DNA of 64,000 bases from Bacteroidales bacterium (GCA_014800815.1 JAAVFI010000024.1:1-64000); one strand, 5' to 3'; shown: positions 1 to 8,545, counted from the stretch's first letter. The notes: generated by a model from the sequence alone, not told the origin. Program-made: numbers and translations.

Positions 1-361
1 GGTTGAGGTCGTGGGCGTAGAGAATGTTGAAATTCGTGCCTCGGAGAGCATTGGGTCTACGCTGCGACGCTATGGCGAGCGGTCTCCTTACGAACTTGTA
101 CTCTAAGGCGTGAGCCTCTTTGATGCTACGGTCTACGAGCACGAGATCAAGCTCGGGCGTGAGGGTCATGAGCCAGTTGATGTAGCCTATGAGCACCTCC
201 GTTGAGTCGGTGTCGGGATAGTCCACGACCTGCACGTTGATGCCGCCTCGACGACGTCGCTGTCGCTCGAGGGTGAATATGATGTTGCGTTCCCACCAAC
301 GGAGGGAACGGCCAAACCACCGAGCGAATTCTGCGGTTATGTCGAGGAAGCGGCGAGCCAT
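1..361 (-). CDS. Unknown protein, 3' end cut by window edge
   Basis: An open frame of 120 codons runs from an ATG at 361 off the left edge without a stop. The frame stays open upstream to a stop at 431-433, but 361 is the only ATG. The visible part is basic at its N-terminus (an Arg run about residues 35-39), with an acidic/hydrophobic middle (VVDYPDTDSTEVLIGYINWL) and an Asn/Arg/Gly stretch NALRGTNFN near the cut. That last stretch faintly recalls phage terminase-type ATPases, but this is too weak for a call. It lies downstream of queG on the same strand, separated by a 125-bp G-rich spacer, so it may be a separate unit. Function unknown. Confidence 0.45.
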   Translation of the reverse strand, partial: MARRFLDITAEFARWFGRSLRWWERNIIFTLERQRRRRGGINVQVVDYPDTDSTEVLIGYINWLMTLTPELDLVLVDRSIKEAHALEYKFVRRPLAIASQRRPNALRGTNFNILYAHDLN

Positions 362-436
362 GATGCCGCGAAGATACGCCTCGCAAAGAGGGATGTGTGT
401 GGGTACATGTCGCGCGGCGGGGAAATGAACTTAGGA

Positions 437-462
437 GGGGTGGGAGATATGGGAGGTGTGGG
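437..462 (+). other. G-quadruplex-type G-run motif
   Basis: Four runs of three or more G (437-440, 442-444, 451-453, 460-462) are separated by loops of 1, 6 and 6 nt on the plus strand. This fits the standard G3+N1-7 folding pattern. It sits between the end of queG and the start of the truncated upstream-edge gene. Whether it folds in vivo is unknown. Confidence 0.4.
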
Positions 463-486
463 AGGCGGCCGCAAAAGTTTGCGTTC

Positions 487-1437
487 TTACAGATTATCAG
501 TAAGTTCTGACGCCGCTTGGGCGTTGCGGAGGAGGCCGGCGAGTTTGGCGCGTTTTATGGCCGAGCGGCGGAAGGTGAGGGAGAATGTTTCCTGAGTCAT
601 GGCGGTGATGTCGGCGACGCGGAGGGTGAGGAGTGTGGGGCGGGGTGTGAATTCGGGAAGGATTTCGACGGGGAGGGTAGGGTGTGCCTCGGGGCATACG
701 TCGCGGCAGATGTCGCAGCCGTATATGCGGCCGCGGAGGGGTGTGGTGAGGGCGCCACGGTTTTCGATTGTGAGATAGGAGAGGCAGCGGCGGGCGTCGA
801 GGGCAGAGCCGTCGTGGTTGAGGGCGGTGCCGGGACATGCCCGCAGGCAGGCCCCGCAGCGGGAGCAGTTTGTAGAGGTGAGGGGAGTGTCGGGTGGCAG
901 TGCGGCTGTCCAGAGTATTTCGGCGAGGAATACGGCGGAACCGATGCCGGGGACTATGAGTTGATTGTTCAGACCGATGTAGCCTATGCCTGCACGGGTG
1001 GCCCAGTAGCGTTCGCGGAGGGGGGCCGTGTCGATACATATACGTGTGCCCGGGTAAATGGCTTCCAAGGCGTCTGCTACGGGCGTGAGACGCTTGCGGA
1101 GTACGTCGTGGTAGTCGTCACCGAGTGCGTAGTCGGCAAAGAGCGGAGAGCGTTTTACGCCGGGTGCTGTATATGGGAAGGCAAGGCTGATGATTGTGCG
1201 GGCTCCGTCGAGGAGCAGGGCGGGATTGTCTCTTACATCGGTGTACCGCTCCATGTATTCCATGTCGGCGTGGCGGTTCTGCCTGAGCCATTGGCGGTAG
1301 AGGGCGCGCTGATCTTCGGGTACGGGTGCGACTCGTGCGAAGCCGCAGGCTGCAGCTCCGGCCTGACGACAGAGTGTGCGCACGTGCTCTTTGAGAGCCT
1401 CAGCGCTGTCATTCCATGGGGATTGCTTGGAATTCAT
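487..1437 (-). CDS. queG: Epoxyqueuosine reductase QueG
   Basis: QueG is the iron-sulfur, cobalamin-dependent enzyme that reduces epoxyqueuosine to queuosine in tRNA, the last step of the queuosine pathway; it is cytoplasmic. The 316-residue length is typical for shorter QueG proteins without extra HEAT repeats. Visible marks are the catalytic-region CIDTAPLRER (Asp about 136), a first 4Fe-4S motif CSRCGACLRACP (Cys 191, 194, 197, 201) and a second set at Cys 218, 241, 244 and 248 (CDICRDVCP). The start at 1437 overlaps the end of the upstream deacetylase gene by 29 bp, suggesting translational coupling. Cobalamin dependence fits the cobalamin adenosyltransferase gene at about 33.0-33.5 kb. 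Confidence 0.96.
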   Translation of the reverse strand: MNSKQSPWNDSAEALKEHVRTLCRQAGAAACGFARVAPVPEDQRALYRQWLRQNRHADMEYMERYTDVRDNPALLLDGARTIISLAFPYTAPGVKRSPLFADYALGDDYHDVLRKRLTPVADALEAIYPGTRICIDTAPLRERYWATRAGIGYIGLNNQLIVPGIGSAVFLAEILWTAALPPDTPLTSTNCSRCGACLRACPGTALNHDGSALDARRCLSYLTIENRGALTTPLRGRIYGCDICRDVCPEAHPTLPVEILPEFTPRPTLLTLRVADITAMTQETFSLTFRRSAIKRAKLAGLLRNAQAASELTDNL

Positions 1438-2035
1438 AGCCCTGCTCTTTGAGCCACTCTATGGCCTTGGGGAGGGCGTAGCGCATATTGGCCGAGGCCT
1501 TGAGGGAGTCGTGAAATACAATGATTGAGCCGTCGCGGGCGAAGCGTCGGACGTTCTCGAAGACCTGGTCGCCGGTGAGCTTTTTGGAGTAGTCGCGGGT
1601 AACGAGGTCGTACATTATTATGTTGAAGCGCTCTTTGAGGGCCTTCGCCTGCTTCCAGCGGATGAGTCCGTGAGGCGGACGGAAAAGAGGGGAGGGGATG
1701 AGCGCTGCAGCTTCGGCAACGTCGCGCAGGTAGCGGTGCGCGCGCACTTTCATGCCCTGGAGGTGGTGCATGGTGTGGTTGCCTACGGAGTGGCCGCGTC
1801 GGATGACTTCCTGCAGGAGGTCGGGATTGCGGCGCACGTTGTCGCCTACCATGAAGAATGTGGCCTTGACGCCGTAGCGGTCGAGGACATCGAGCACCCA
1901 GGGTGTTTCTTCGGGAATGGGGCCGTCGTCGAAGGTGAGGAACACCACGGGCCTCCCTGTCCGGCGCTTGATGCGCCAGATAGCTTCCGGGAAGAGGAGG
2001 CGGTACAGGAGGGGCGGTTGTTCGATTAACTTCAA
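1409..2035 (-). CDS. Polysaccharide deacetylase (NodB/CE4 family)
   Basis: A 208-residue carbohydrate esterase family 4 enzyme, removing N- or O-acetyl groups from a glycan such as peptidoglycan or an exopolysaccharide. All CE4 motifs are visible: TFDDGP (34-39, catalytic Asp and metal Asp), the metal-binding HTMHH (His 87 and 91), RPPHG (119-123), and FHDS (His about 175). There is no signal peptide, only a short N-terminal arm, so its location is unclear; it may be cytoplasmic or use the partly hydrophobic N-terminus. It is second in an operon: 3 nt after the GT117 gene and overlapping queG by 29 bp. The pairing with a membrane glycosyltransferase suggests a glycan target, but the substrate cannot be read from sequence. 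Confidence 0.9.
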   Translation of the reverse strand: MKLIEQPPLLYRLLFPEAIWRIKRRTGRPVVFLTFDDGPIPEETPWVLDVLDRYGVKATFFMVGDNVRRNPDLLQEVIRRGHSVGNHTMHHLQGMKVRAHRYLRDVAEAAALIPSPLFRPPHGLIRWKQAKALKERFNIIMYDLVTRDYSKKLTGDQVFENVRRFARDGSIIVFHDSLKASANMRYALPKAIEWLKEQGYEFQAIPME

Positions 2036-2038
2036 GAA

Positions 2039-5000
2039 TCAGAGAAGATTGTTCCACTCACCGGGAGTGAATGCGTATTTCTCCATGAGCTTAATGCTGT
2101 GCTCGCGGGGATCAGTGCCTGCGCGCTCGTTGAGGCGGAGGAGGTTGACGGCGCTGCGGATGAGAGTCTGCTGAGAGCCTGAGAATGAGGCTGCCTCACG
2201 CTCGAGGGTGTCGGCGTCGTAGCCCTGGATGTAAACCAGCGGTGCGAGTCGCAGGTCGTTCTCGAGGGTCATTTCGGCGAGTGTGGCGCGGTCGGCGGCA
2301 CGGTCGGACGAAGTGACGATTGCGGGATCGGCAGCGAGGATTGCGGCACGGTTGAGCAGAGCGACTGCTTCGCCGAGATACTGGAGAGCGTAGGTCTCGG
2401 AGCGGCCCAGTGAGGCGAGGTCGGCGGGAGCGAGCGACGATGCGTACTTGACGAGCTGAGCGTATCTGTCGGCCTCAGGCTCGAGGATGCTTACGGCAGC
2501 GTCGAGGTCGGCCGGATTGCCGTAGTCCATGTAGAGGTCGAGGTATGTGCGGGCGAAGTAGAGGCCGAGCATGCCGTCGTAGGGAACTACGGTGGCGGGC
2601 ATCTTGCTGCCGAGGAGGTCGAGGAGCTGACGGGCCATGTCGGCATTTGTTGCGGGAGCCTGCAGACCGTTGTCGACGGCTACCTTACGCGATTCGGCGG
2701 AGGCGGGAGCGTCGGGAGTCTGGAGGAGGTTTTCTACCACTGTATAAACGCCCGAGCGAATCGAGGATGCCATGCGGCGTACAGTCTCGTCGAGGTAGAG
2801 GCCTTCGGCATCGGGACCGTCGAGACCTCCCCAGCGGTATTCACCCACGATGTTGCGGTAGGCTTTCTGCGCGGTGGGGTTGTAGTCGGCGTCGGCGAAG
2901 GGTGTTACTTCGTAGGCAAGGCCGGTAGAGGAGAGGAAGGGAGTGAGGCCGAGATAGTACGATGAGGGTACTGTGGTGGCGAAGTATGCGGGACGCGACC
3001 AGTTGTCGTTCACAGAGTTGGCCACGATATCGAGCGAAAGGACTTTGCTCTGGTTCATGCCCGAACCCAGACGAGAGAGGTCGGTGGAGATATCGGTGAG
3101 ATAGGGCGCGAGGAAGGTCGAGTCGACGGCTTCGATACCCGAGGTGTAGCGCTGCATGGCTGCGGCACGGTCGACGGGCATGAAGACGTTGGGCGTGAGC
3201 AGGAAGGGTGCTCCGTAGCGCTTTTCGTCGGAGTTATAGAGCGATTCAAGGGCTTCGTGAGCCTCGGTGGGAGTCTTGCTCTGGGGCACTACGAAGCTGT
3301 AGGCCATGCGCTCGTAAGCGTAGTCGGAAGGCTTGGCCCACATGGGTACGGGGGCTGCATTCTCGGTGGGGTGCTGCATCTGGTTGGCATACCAGTCGGT
3401 GGTGAGATATGAGAGGTTGACCACACGCACGTCGGTACGGAATCCTTCAACTTCCTGGGCGTACCAGAGGGGGAAAGTATCGTTGTCGCCGTTGGTAAAG
3501 ATTATCGCTCCGGGGTCGAGGGAGCTGAGGTAGTTGAAGCCGAAGTCGCGGGTGGTGTAGCGGCCCGAACGGTCGTGATCGTCCCAGGTCTGCGATACCA
3601 TCTGGAGGGGTACGGCAAGGCCTATAAGGCATGCGATAGATGCGGTGGCGATGTCGAGGTTCTTCGAGGGCTTGGCTTCTTCGCCGTCTTTGGGCTTGGG
3701 TGCGAGGAAGTTGCGGAGCATCACGCCGATTGCGGGAACTCCCATACCAATCCAGATCGCGAAGGCGTAGAAAGAGCCTGCGAAGGCGTAGTCGCGCTCA
3801 CGCGGCTGGCCGGGAGTCTGGTTGAGGTAGAGCACAATGGCGATACCCGTCATGAAGAAGAGGAAGAACACTACCCAGAACTGCTGGATGCCGCGCATGG
3901 GGTTCTCGCGGTGAGGGTAGAGAGCCTGATAGAGCAGACCGATGAGGCCGAGGATGAGGGGCAGCATGTAGAATACGTTGTGACCCTTGTTTCCCTTCCC
4001 GAATTCGTCGGGGAGAACCGACTGGTCGCCGAGGCGGGCGTTGTCGATGAAAGGTATGCCCGATATCCAGTTGCCGAGGTGAGGTTCACCGTTGCCCTGG
4101 ATGTCGTTCTGACGGCCTGCGAAGTTCCACATGAAGTATCTCCAGTACATGTGGTTGAGCTGGTAGTTGACGAAATAGCGGAGGTTTACGTCAAAGCCTG
4201 GCTTCCACACGGGAGTCTGGAGAATGGTCTCGCCGGTCTCGGAGTCGATGTTTGTGGTTACGGGAGTGAGGTGCGAGAGGTAGGGCATGAGCTCGTACTT
4301 GGGAGCGTAGCCCTGTGCGGCCCACTTGGAGCGCAGCTCGCGGGGGATGTTGTAGAGGTCTTCGTTGACGTATCCTGCCCATGATTTATAGCCCTGCACG
4401 TGTGCCCCTGAGGGTTCGTTGCTGTATATACGGGTGAAAATCATGTCGAGGTCGGGCATGGTGCGGTAGTTGGGACGCTCTACCTCGCGGACGTATCTGT
4501 CGGGCTCGCCGGGGTTGGCTTTTACGACCTTGGTGTACGATTTCTCGGGGTTGTTGAAAGCGCCGTTGTTCTCGTCGCGGAGGTAGCCGTCGATTACATG
4601 AGTGCGTGGACGACCCGACTCATCGACAGCGACATAGAAGTTGCCCGAACCCTGGGGATATTCCTCTTCCTCGAAGGTCTCGGCGAAAACGGGGCCTTTG
4701 AAGAGGGGACGGTCGCCGTACTGCTCACGGTTGAGGTACGAGGCAAGGGCGAAGACGTTGTCGGGAGCGTTCTGGTTCATCGGGGTGTTGGCCGACGCAC
4801 GGATAAGGAGCAGTGCGTAAGACGAGTAACCGATGAAGATAACGAAGATGCTGATGATGATGAGGGCGAATCCGCGCGCGGGTACTTTCTTGCAGAAGCC
4901 GAAGACGTAGACGGCGAGTGCGGCGATGACGATGATGCCGACTGCTACCGAGTGGCCTATGAAGGGCATACCCGAAAGGGCTACGGCGAGGATGCAGAGG

Positions 5001-5881
5001 AAGCGTGTGGCACCGCTGTCGGGGCGGTTATAGAGCCCGCGGATAGAGAGGATGAAGACTGCCACGAGAGCTATTGCGTAGATGAGCACGCCCATGTTGT
5101 AGCTCATGCCGCAGGTGTTGACGAAGAAGAGTTCGAACCACTGGGCAACCTGTACGAAGCCGGGGACGAGGCCGTAGAGAATTGCGCCTACTATCACGCA
5201 GGATATTGCGAGGGCAATGAGCGAGCCTACGGCGTTGACGTTGCGGTAGCGGCGGTAATAATATATGAGGCCGAGGGCGGGAATACAGAGAAGGTTGAGA
5301 AGGTGGACCGCAATAGAAACGCCTATCACATAGGCAATAAGCACGAGGTAGCGGTCGGAGCCGGGGTTGTCGGCACGGTTTTCCCACTTGAACATGAGCC
5401 ATACCACGAGAGCGGTACAGAACGATGAGAAGGCGTAGACCTCACCTTCGACTGCAGAGAACCAGAAGGTGTCGCTCCAGGTGTAGGCGAGGGCACCGCA
5501 CACACCGCCGCCCATGATGAGGGCCATCTTCCACCAACCGATTTCGGTGGCGTCGTCGCGGACTATGAGTTTGCGCACAAGATGCGTTATCGACCAGAAC
5601 AGCAGGAGGATAGTGCCTGCGCTGAGGAGCGCCGACATGGAGTTGACAGCCAATGCCGCAGTAGACATCGAGCCGCCGAAGAGTGTGATGAAGAATCGGG
5701 CTGCCAGCATGAAAATGGGGTTGCCCGGCGGGTGTCCGACTTCAAGTTTGGCACCTTGGAGGATGAATTCGGGACAGTCCCAGAAGCTCGCCGTGGGCTC
5801 TACCGTCAGGAGGTAGGTGATTGCTGCTATCAGGAAGCAGAGCCAACCCATGGCGTTGTTGATAATATTGTATTTCTTCAT
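2039..5881 (-). CDS. DUF2723 / GT117-type membrane glycosyltransferase
   Basis: A 1280-residue protein with many membrane segments in its first half and a large soluble C-terminal half. The N-terminal DUF2723 block carries the diagnostic run KLEVGHPPGNPIFM (about 45-58) preceded by an acidic pair (DCPEF), the place expected for a metal/sugar-phosphate site in GT-C enzymes. A second conserved block GDNDTFPLWY lies near residue 800. The family is related to eukaryotic TMEM260, a protein O-mannosyltransferase (GT117); in Bacteroidota it is widespread and is a candidate for protein glycosylation in the periplasm. The extra C-terminal alpha-helical region (about 1000-1280) looks solenoid-like. A -7 box lies at 5903-5910. 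First gene of the unit with the deacetylase and queG. Confidence 0.85.
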   Translation of the reverse strand: MKKYNIINNAMGWLCFLIAAITYLLTVEPTASFWDCPEFILQGAKLEVGHPPGNPIFMLAARFFITLFGGSMSTAALAVNSMSALLSAGTILLLFWSITHLVRKLIVRDDATEIGWWKMALIMGGGVCGALAYTWSDTFWFSAVEGEVYAFSSFCTALVVWLMFKWENRADNPGSDRYLVLIAYVIGVSIAVHLLNLLCIPALGLIYYYRRYRNVNAVGSLIALAISCVIVGAILYGLVPGFVQVAQWFELFFVNTCGMSYNMGVLIYAIALVAVFILSIRGLYNRPDSGATRFLCILAVALSGMPFIGHSVAVGIIVIAALAVYVFGFCKKVPARGFALIIISIFVIFIGYSSYALLLIRASANTPMNQNAPDNVFALASYLNREQYGDRPLFKGPVFAETFEEEEYPQGSGNFYVAVDESGRPRTHVIDGYLRDENNGAFNNPEKSYTKVVKANPGEPDRYVREVERPNYRTMPDLDMIFTRIYSNEPSGAHVQGYKSWAGYVNEDLYNIPRELRSKWAAQGYAPKYELMPYLSHLTPVTTNIDSETGETILQTPVWKPGFDVNLRYFVNYQLNHMYWRYFMWNFAGRQNDIQGNGEPHLGNWISGIPFIDNARLGDQSVLPDEFGKGNKGHNVFYMLPLILGLIGLLYQALYPHRENPMRGIQQFWVVFFLFFMTGIAIVLYLNQTPGQPRERDYAFAGSFYAFAIWIGMGVPAIGVMLRNFLAPKPKDGEEAKPSKNLDIATASIACLIGLAVPLQMVSQTWDDHDRSGRYTTRDFGFNYLSSLDPGAIIFTNGDNDTFPLWYAQEVEGFRTDVRVVNLSYLTTDWYANQMQHPTENAAPVPMWAKPSDYAYERMAYSFVVPQSKTPTEAHEALESLYNSDEKRYGAPFLLTPNVFMPVDRAAAMQRYTSGIEAVDSTFLAPYLTDISTDLSRLGSGMNQSKVLSLDIVANSVNDNWSRPAYFATTVPSSYYLGLTPFLSSTGLAYEVTPFADADYNPTAQKAYRNIVGEYRWGGLDGPDAEGLYLDETVRRMASSIRSGVYTVVENLLQTPDAPASAESRKVAVDNGLQAPATNADMARQLLDLLGSKMPATVVPYDGMLGLYFARTYLDLYMDYGNPADLDAAVSILEPEADRYAQLVKYASSLAPADLASLGRSETYALQYLGEAVALLNRAAILAADPAIVTSSDRAADRATLAEMTLENDLRLAPLVYIQGYDADTLEREAASFSGSQQTLIRSAVNLLRLNERAGTDPREHSIKLMEKYAFTPGEWNNLL

Positions 5882-5902
5882 AGTTCAGAATCTTTCAAGG
5901 CA

Positions 5903-5910
5903 CAAAATTA
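5903..5910 (-). promoter_or_regulatory. -7 box (TAATTTTG) for GT117 operon
   Basis: TAATTTTG on the minus strand fits the Bacteroidota -7 consensus TAnnTTTG and lies 22 nt before the GT117 start codon. Only a partial -33 (TTG at a 22-nt spacing) is seen. Confidence 0.55.
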
Positions 5911-5966
5911 GTGATAATCCTGCAAGTAGGCTCAACGTTAAGGGTTTATTAACACTCTTGTTTTTA

Positions 5967-6812
5967 TTACTTCCGGCAGATAGTGAGCGGAATGGAACCA
6001 AGGCGCGAAGCTGCGTCGGAAAATGTGCTGAAAAAAGAGCCGTAGATTCGCTTCATGCGCGAGAGCAGTAGCAGTTCGGCGAGTGCGTCGACGACTCCTT
6101 CGGGGGTGTCGCGGCGGGCAGTGGCGGGGTTGGTGTATATCCTGTCGGGGTATAGGCGCGAGAGTTCGGCTTTTGTGGAATCGTCGTCGGTGGCGAGGAA
6201 GAAGCGGACGTTGGCATCGCGGGCTATTTCGGCATCAATGGCGTCGATAAACAGGCTCAAGGGGCTTGAGGCTATGGAGTTGGCGTTGTCGGTGCGGCGG
6301 ATATGCAGAGCGACAGTGGCTCCTGGAGCGGAGGCGGCGAGCTCGTCGACGCGACGCCGGACTGTGACCGAAGGGCGGAAGTAGCGGCGGTAGTCTTCGT
6401 CGGCGAAGGGGTAGAAGTCGAGGCCTGAGAAGAAATAAGCATCGCCGCGGGCTTGCTCTACTTCGGAGCGGAGGAGGAGGGGAGAGCCCACATAGCGATC
6501 TTCAAAGCCGGGCTCGTCGAAGTGTGCGAGAGCGAAGTGTCGGTGCTGATAGATTGCCGGCAGGCGGAGGTTCAGCAGGCGGGGCACTTCGTATTTAAGA
6601 TGATATGCGGCAGCGCTCACACCGCGGATAGGCACGGGGAGCGCTGCAGGGTCGAAAAGAAGTGAGTATGGAGCGTTAAGCCCGCTGTCGCGAGCCCATA
6701 CTATCTCTACGAGGCGGCCGGTATCGCGGCCGAGGGCAATGCCTGAGGCAATTGCTCTCATGCGGTTGGCGAGACCTCCCGCCGGACAAACTGTAATTGA
6801 GTGCGATTTCAC
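5967..6812 (-). CDS. Fucosyltransferase-like glycosyltransferase (NodZ/O-FucT superfamily)
   Basis: A 281-residue soluble protein without a signal peptide. The N-terminal GGLANRMRAIASG (12-24) is the loop that opens GDP-fucose-type glycosyltransferases of the NodZ/FUT8/O-FucT group, and HIRRTDN (170-176) matches their central HxRRxD motif; FFLATDDDSTK (204-214) matches the third block. These motifs are known to bind the GDP-sugar. It therefore probably transfers fucose or a similar GDP-sugar in the cytoplasm. Its ATG overlaps the stop of the SemiSWEET gene by 4 nt (ATGA), so the two are translationally coupled. Acceptor unknown. Superfamily fairly sure, exact family not. Confidence 0.75.
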   Translation of the reverse strand: MKSHSITVCPAGGLANRMRAIASGIALGRDTGRLVEIVWARDSGLNAPYSLLFDPAALPVPIRGVSAAAYHLKYEVPRLLNLRLPAIYQHRHFALAHFDEPGFEDRYVGSPLLLRSEVEQARGDAYFFSGLDFYPFADEDYRRYFRPSVTVRRRVDELAASAPGATVALHIRRTDNANSIASSPLSLFIDAIDAEIARDANVRFFLATDDDSTKAELSRLYPDRIYTNPATARRDTPEGVVDALAELLLLSRMKRIYGSFFSTFSDAASRLGSIPLTICRK

Positions 6813-7078
6813 TTATGTTTACGGAAGTGATCGTTGTAGAGCTTGATGCCGAATATAATCACCGAACAGATGGTGGTGATGACGTTGGTGATGACCAACG
6901 GCCAGTTTTCGAGCATGCAGCCCTGAACGACGAATAGTATCGAGCCGATACCGAGCATGCAGAATGTAGGAAGGGCGATGCCGTCGGTATTTCGGGTGCG
7001 AATCGTAGCGATAGCCTGAGGCAAGTAGCCGAGTATCATACAGATACTGGCAGTGTATCCGAATATTGTTAACCACAT
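6809..7078 (-). CDS. SemiSWEET sugar transporter (PQ-loop)
   Basis: An 89-residue membrane protein with three predicted helices, the exact size and layout of bacterial SemiSWEETs, which work as dimers and move sugars down a gradient across the inner membrane. The PQ motif is in helix 1 (GYLPQAIATIRTRNTDG, about 17-33), followed by helices at about 37-55 and 60-80 and a basic tail. A complete promoter (7098-7128) places the transcription start about 13 nt before the ATG. The stop codon overlaps the start of the fucosyltransferase-like gene, which suggests that uptake of a sugar and its transfer may be linked (inference). Confidence 0.88.
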   Translation of the reverse strand: MWLTIFGYTASICMILGYLPQAIATIRTRNTDGIALPTFCMLGIGSILFVVQGCMLENWPLVITNVITTICSVIIFGIKLYNDHFRKHK

Positions 7079-7097
7079 AATGCTTTCAATTTTTTTA

Positions 7098-7128
7098 CAA
7101 ATTTAGTATAAAAAAACGGACTGTCAAA
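7098..7128 (-). promoter_or_regulatory. Promoter of the SemiSWEET-glycosyltransferase unit
   Basis: Minus-strand TTTG (7125-7128), 19-nt spacer, TAAATTTG (7098-7105): a full match to the Bacteroidota consensus. The expected start site leaves a leader of only about 13 nt. Confidence 0.8.
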
Positions 7129-7135
7129 ATGAGCA

Positions 7136-7167
7136 GGACGCCCCGGCCATTTAAGCCGGAACGCCCC
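7136..7167 (-). terminator. Hairpin after the OmpA-family gene
   Basis: A 12-bp stem (with three G-U pairs) and 7-nt loop start 33 nt after the OmpA stop codon. Only a weak U-rich stretch (TTTTG) follows some 6 nt later, where the -33 box of the next promoter lies, so this is a likely but imperfect intrinsic terminator. Confidence 0.5.
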
Positions 7168-7200
7168 GCGATATTTTATGTCAGTTATGCAATGTACAGA

Positions 7201-8337
7201 TTATTTTGCCTCGAGGGTGCAGATACTTACACGGTTCCAGCTGGGTTCTTCGAACATCTTGCCGATACCTTCACCTTCTGCAGTGATGCGGCTGGATGAG
7301 ATTTTGTACTTGCTTACGAGCTGATTCTTGACAGCTTCAGCACGGCTCTGAGCGAGTTTTACGTTGAAGTCGTAGTTGCCTTCGGGCGAAGCGTAACCCT
7401 TGATAACGACCTTGCTGTCGGGGTGGTTGACCATGTAGTCGGCAATCATTTCGACGTTAGGCATCTGGTCGGCAGTAATCTTCGAGCTGCCTACGCGGAA
7501 GAATACGAATCGTACGGAGTTGTACTGGTTGGTCACTTCCTTGATAACTTCAGGCTTGCGGTTGAGTGCCTGCTGGAGTTTGGCTGCGAGAGCTGCATTT
7601 TCAAGAGCTGCTGCGTCGGCTGCTGCAGAAGTTGCTGCTACGGCTGCACGGAGTTCGTTGACCTGAGCGTTGAGGCCGTCGACTTCAGCCTGGTCGTAGG
7701 GACGTACGCACTTGAAGCCGTCGCCGAAGCGGTATGAAACACCTGCCATGAGGTTGAAAGTAGCTTTGTTTACGTCGTAAGCTGCAGAGCTGTGAGCGTA
7801 GTCGCCGCCCATGTTCCATGTAACAGAAGGCTTAAGGGCGATAGTTACGTGCTGGCTTACGTTGAAGAGGAAGTTAAGGCCTGCCTTTGTGGCGAAGTAG
7901 TTGTAGTATTCGCCGTCGTCTTTCTTAGAGAAGTAGTCGTGACCCCAACCGGCACCGGCCTGAGCCTCGATTGTGAAGGGACGTACCTTGCAGGGATAGC
8001 CGCCGAAGAGATTGAAGAGGTCTACGGTGCCATAAGCGCCTACGTAGGAATTATCGAATGCTGTGCGGCTGTGAGGGCCTCCCCACGATGAAGTGTTTAC
8101 TCCGAAGTAGCCTTCAGCACCTACACCGAAAGTAGGGGTGATCTGCTTGGCAATGTGCATACCTGCGACGCCTCTCATCGAGCCAAAGAAGGCATGGTGG
8201 CTGAGGGGTGTGGTGACACCACCGTCGAGTCCGATAGAGATATTGTCAAAGAAAGAGGGTTGCTCTACTACCTGAGCTGTTGCGGAGGCGGCGCCAATTG
8301 CTGCAATAGCGGCAGCCGCGAGGATAGTCTTCTTCAT
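7201..8337 (-). CDS. OmpA-family outer-membrane protein
   Basis: A 378-residue outer-membrane protein: signal peptide (1-21, cleaved after ATA), an N-terminal beta-barrel (about 25-205, many alternating aromatic/Gly strands), an Ala-rich coiled coil (about 217-260) and a C-terminal OmpA-like peptidoglycan-binding domain (about 270-378). In that domain GYASPEGNYDFNVKLAQSRA holds the Asp and Arg that bind diaminopimelate. Role: tether between outer membrane and cell wall, and possibly a small pore. Monocistronic, with a hairpin after it. Its leader is about 100 nt and contains a small hairpin (8418-8434). The upstream intergenic region is shared with the Septu-like module. Confidence 0.92.
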   Translation of the reverse strand: MKKTILAAAAIAAIGAASATAQVVEQPSFFDNISIGLDGGVTTPLSHHAFFGSMRGVAGMHIAKQITPTFGVGAEGYFGVNTSSWGGPHSRTAFDNSYVGAYGTVDLFNLFGGYPCKVRPFTIEAQAGAGWGHDYFSKKDDGEYYNYFATKAGLNFLFNVSQHVTIALKPSVTWNMGGDYAHSSAAYDVNKATFNLMAGVSYRFGDGFKCVRPYDQAEVDGLNAQVNELRAAVAATSAAADAAALENAALAAKLQQALNRKPEVIKEVTNQYNSVRFVFFRVGSSKITADQMPNVEMIADYMVNHPDSKVVIKGYASPEGNYDFNVKLAQSRAEAVKNQLVSKYKISSSRITAEGEGIGKMFEEPSWNRVSICTLEAK

Positions 8338-8417
8338 AATCGTATGAGTTTTAAATTAATTTTTTCAAGTTGAAACGTTGGTGGCTTAGTAGCCGGTTTG
8401 TCTTTATCAGCCTTTCT

Positions 8418-8434
8418 GAGAGGCTTTCGATATT
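8418..8434. promoter_or_regulatory. Small hairpin in the OmpA gene leader
   Basis: AGCCT and AGGCT arms around a 7-nt loop, about 80 nt before the OmpA start codon, in what is probably its 5' untranslated region. No known riboswitch is recognised. Confidence 0.3.
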
Positions 8435-8466
8435 GTAACACAATTGCCATAACAAAAGTTCACCCG

Positions 8467-8503
8467 CGTAGTTTTGCAGGCCGCAATTTTTTGTGTAACT
8501 TTG
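8467..8503 (+). repeat. 37-bp direct repeat, copy 1 (promoter copy before ptuA)
   Basis: Identical over all 37 bp to 10481-10517. The repeat contains a full Bacteroidota promoter and ends exactly at the last base of the -7 box. The bases before and after differ between the copies, so the identity ends sharply. Confidence 0.97.
8473..8503 (+). promoter_or_regulatory. Promoter of the Septu-like module (duplicate of cysS promoter)
   Basis: TTTG (8473-8476), 19-nt spacer, TAACTTTG (8496-8503). The ATG of the ATPase gene lies 42 nt downstream. The promoter lies within the 37-bp repeat and is base-for-base the same as that of cysS. Confidence 0.82.
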
Positions 8504-8545
8504 TGGCATAAAATTCATCTAACTGATGTAATATATTAGAGTTAG

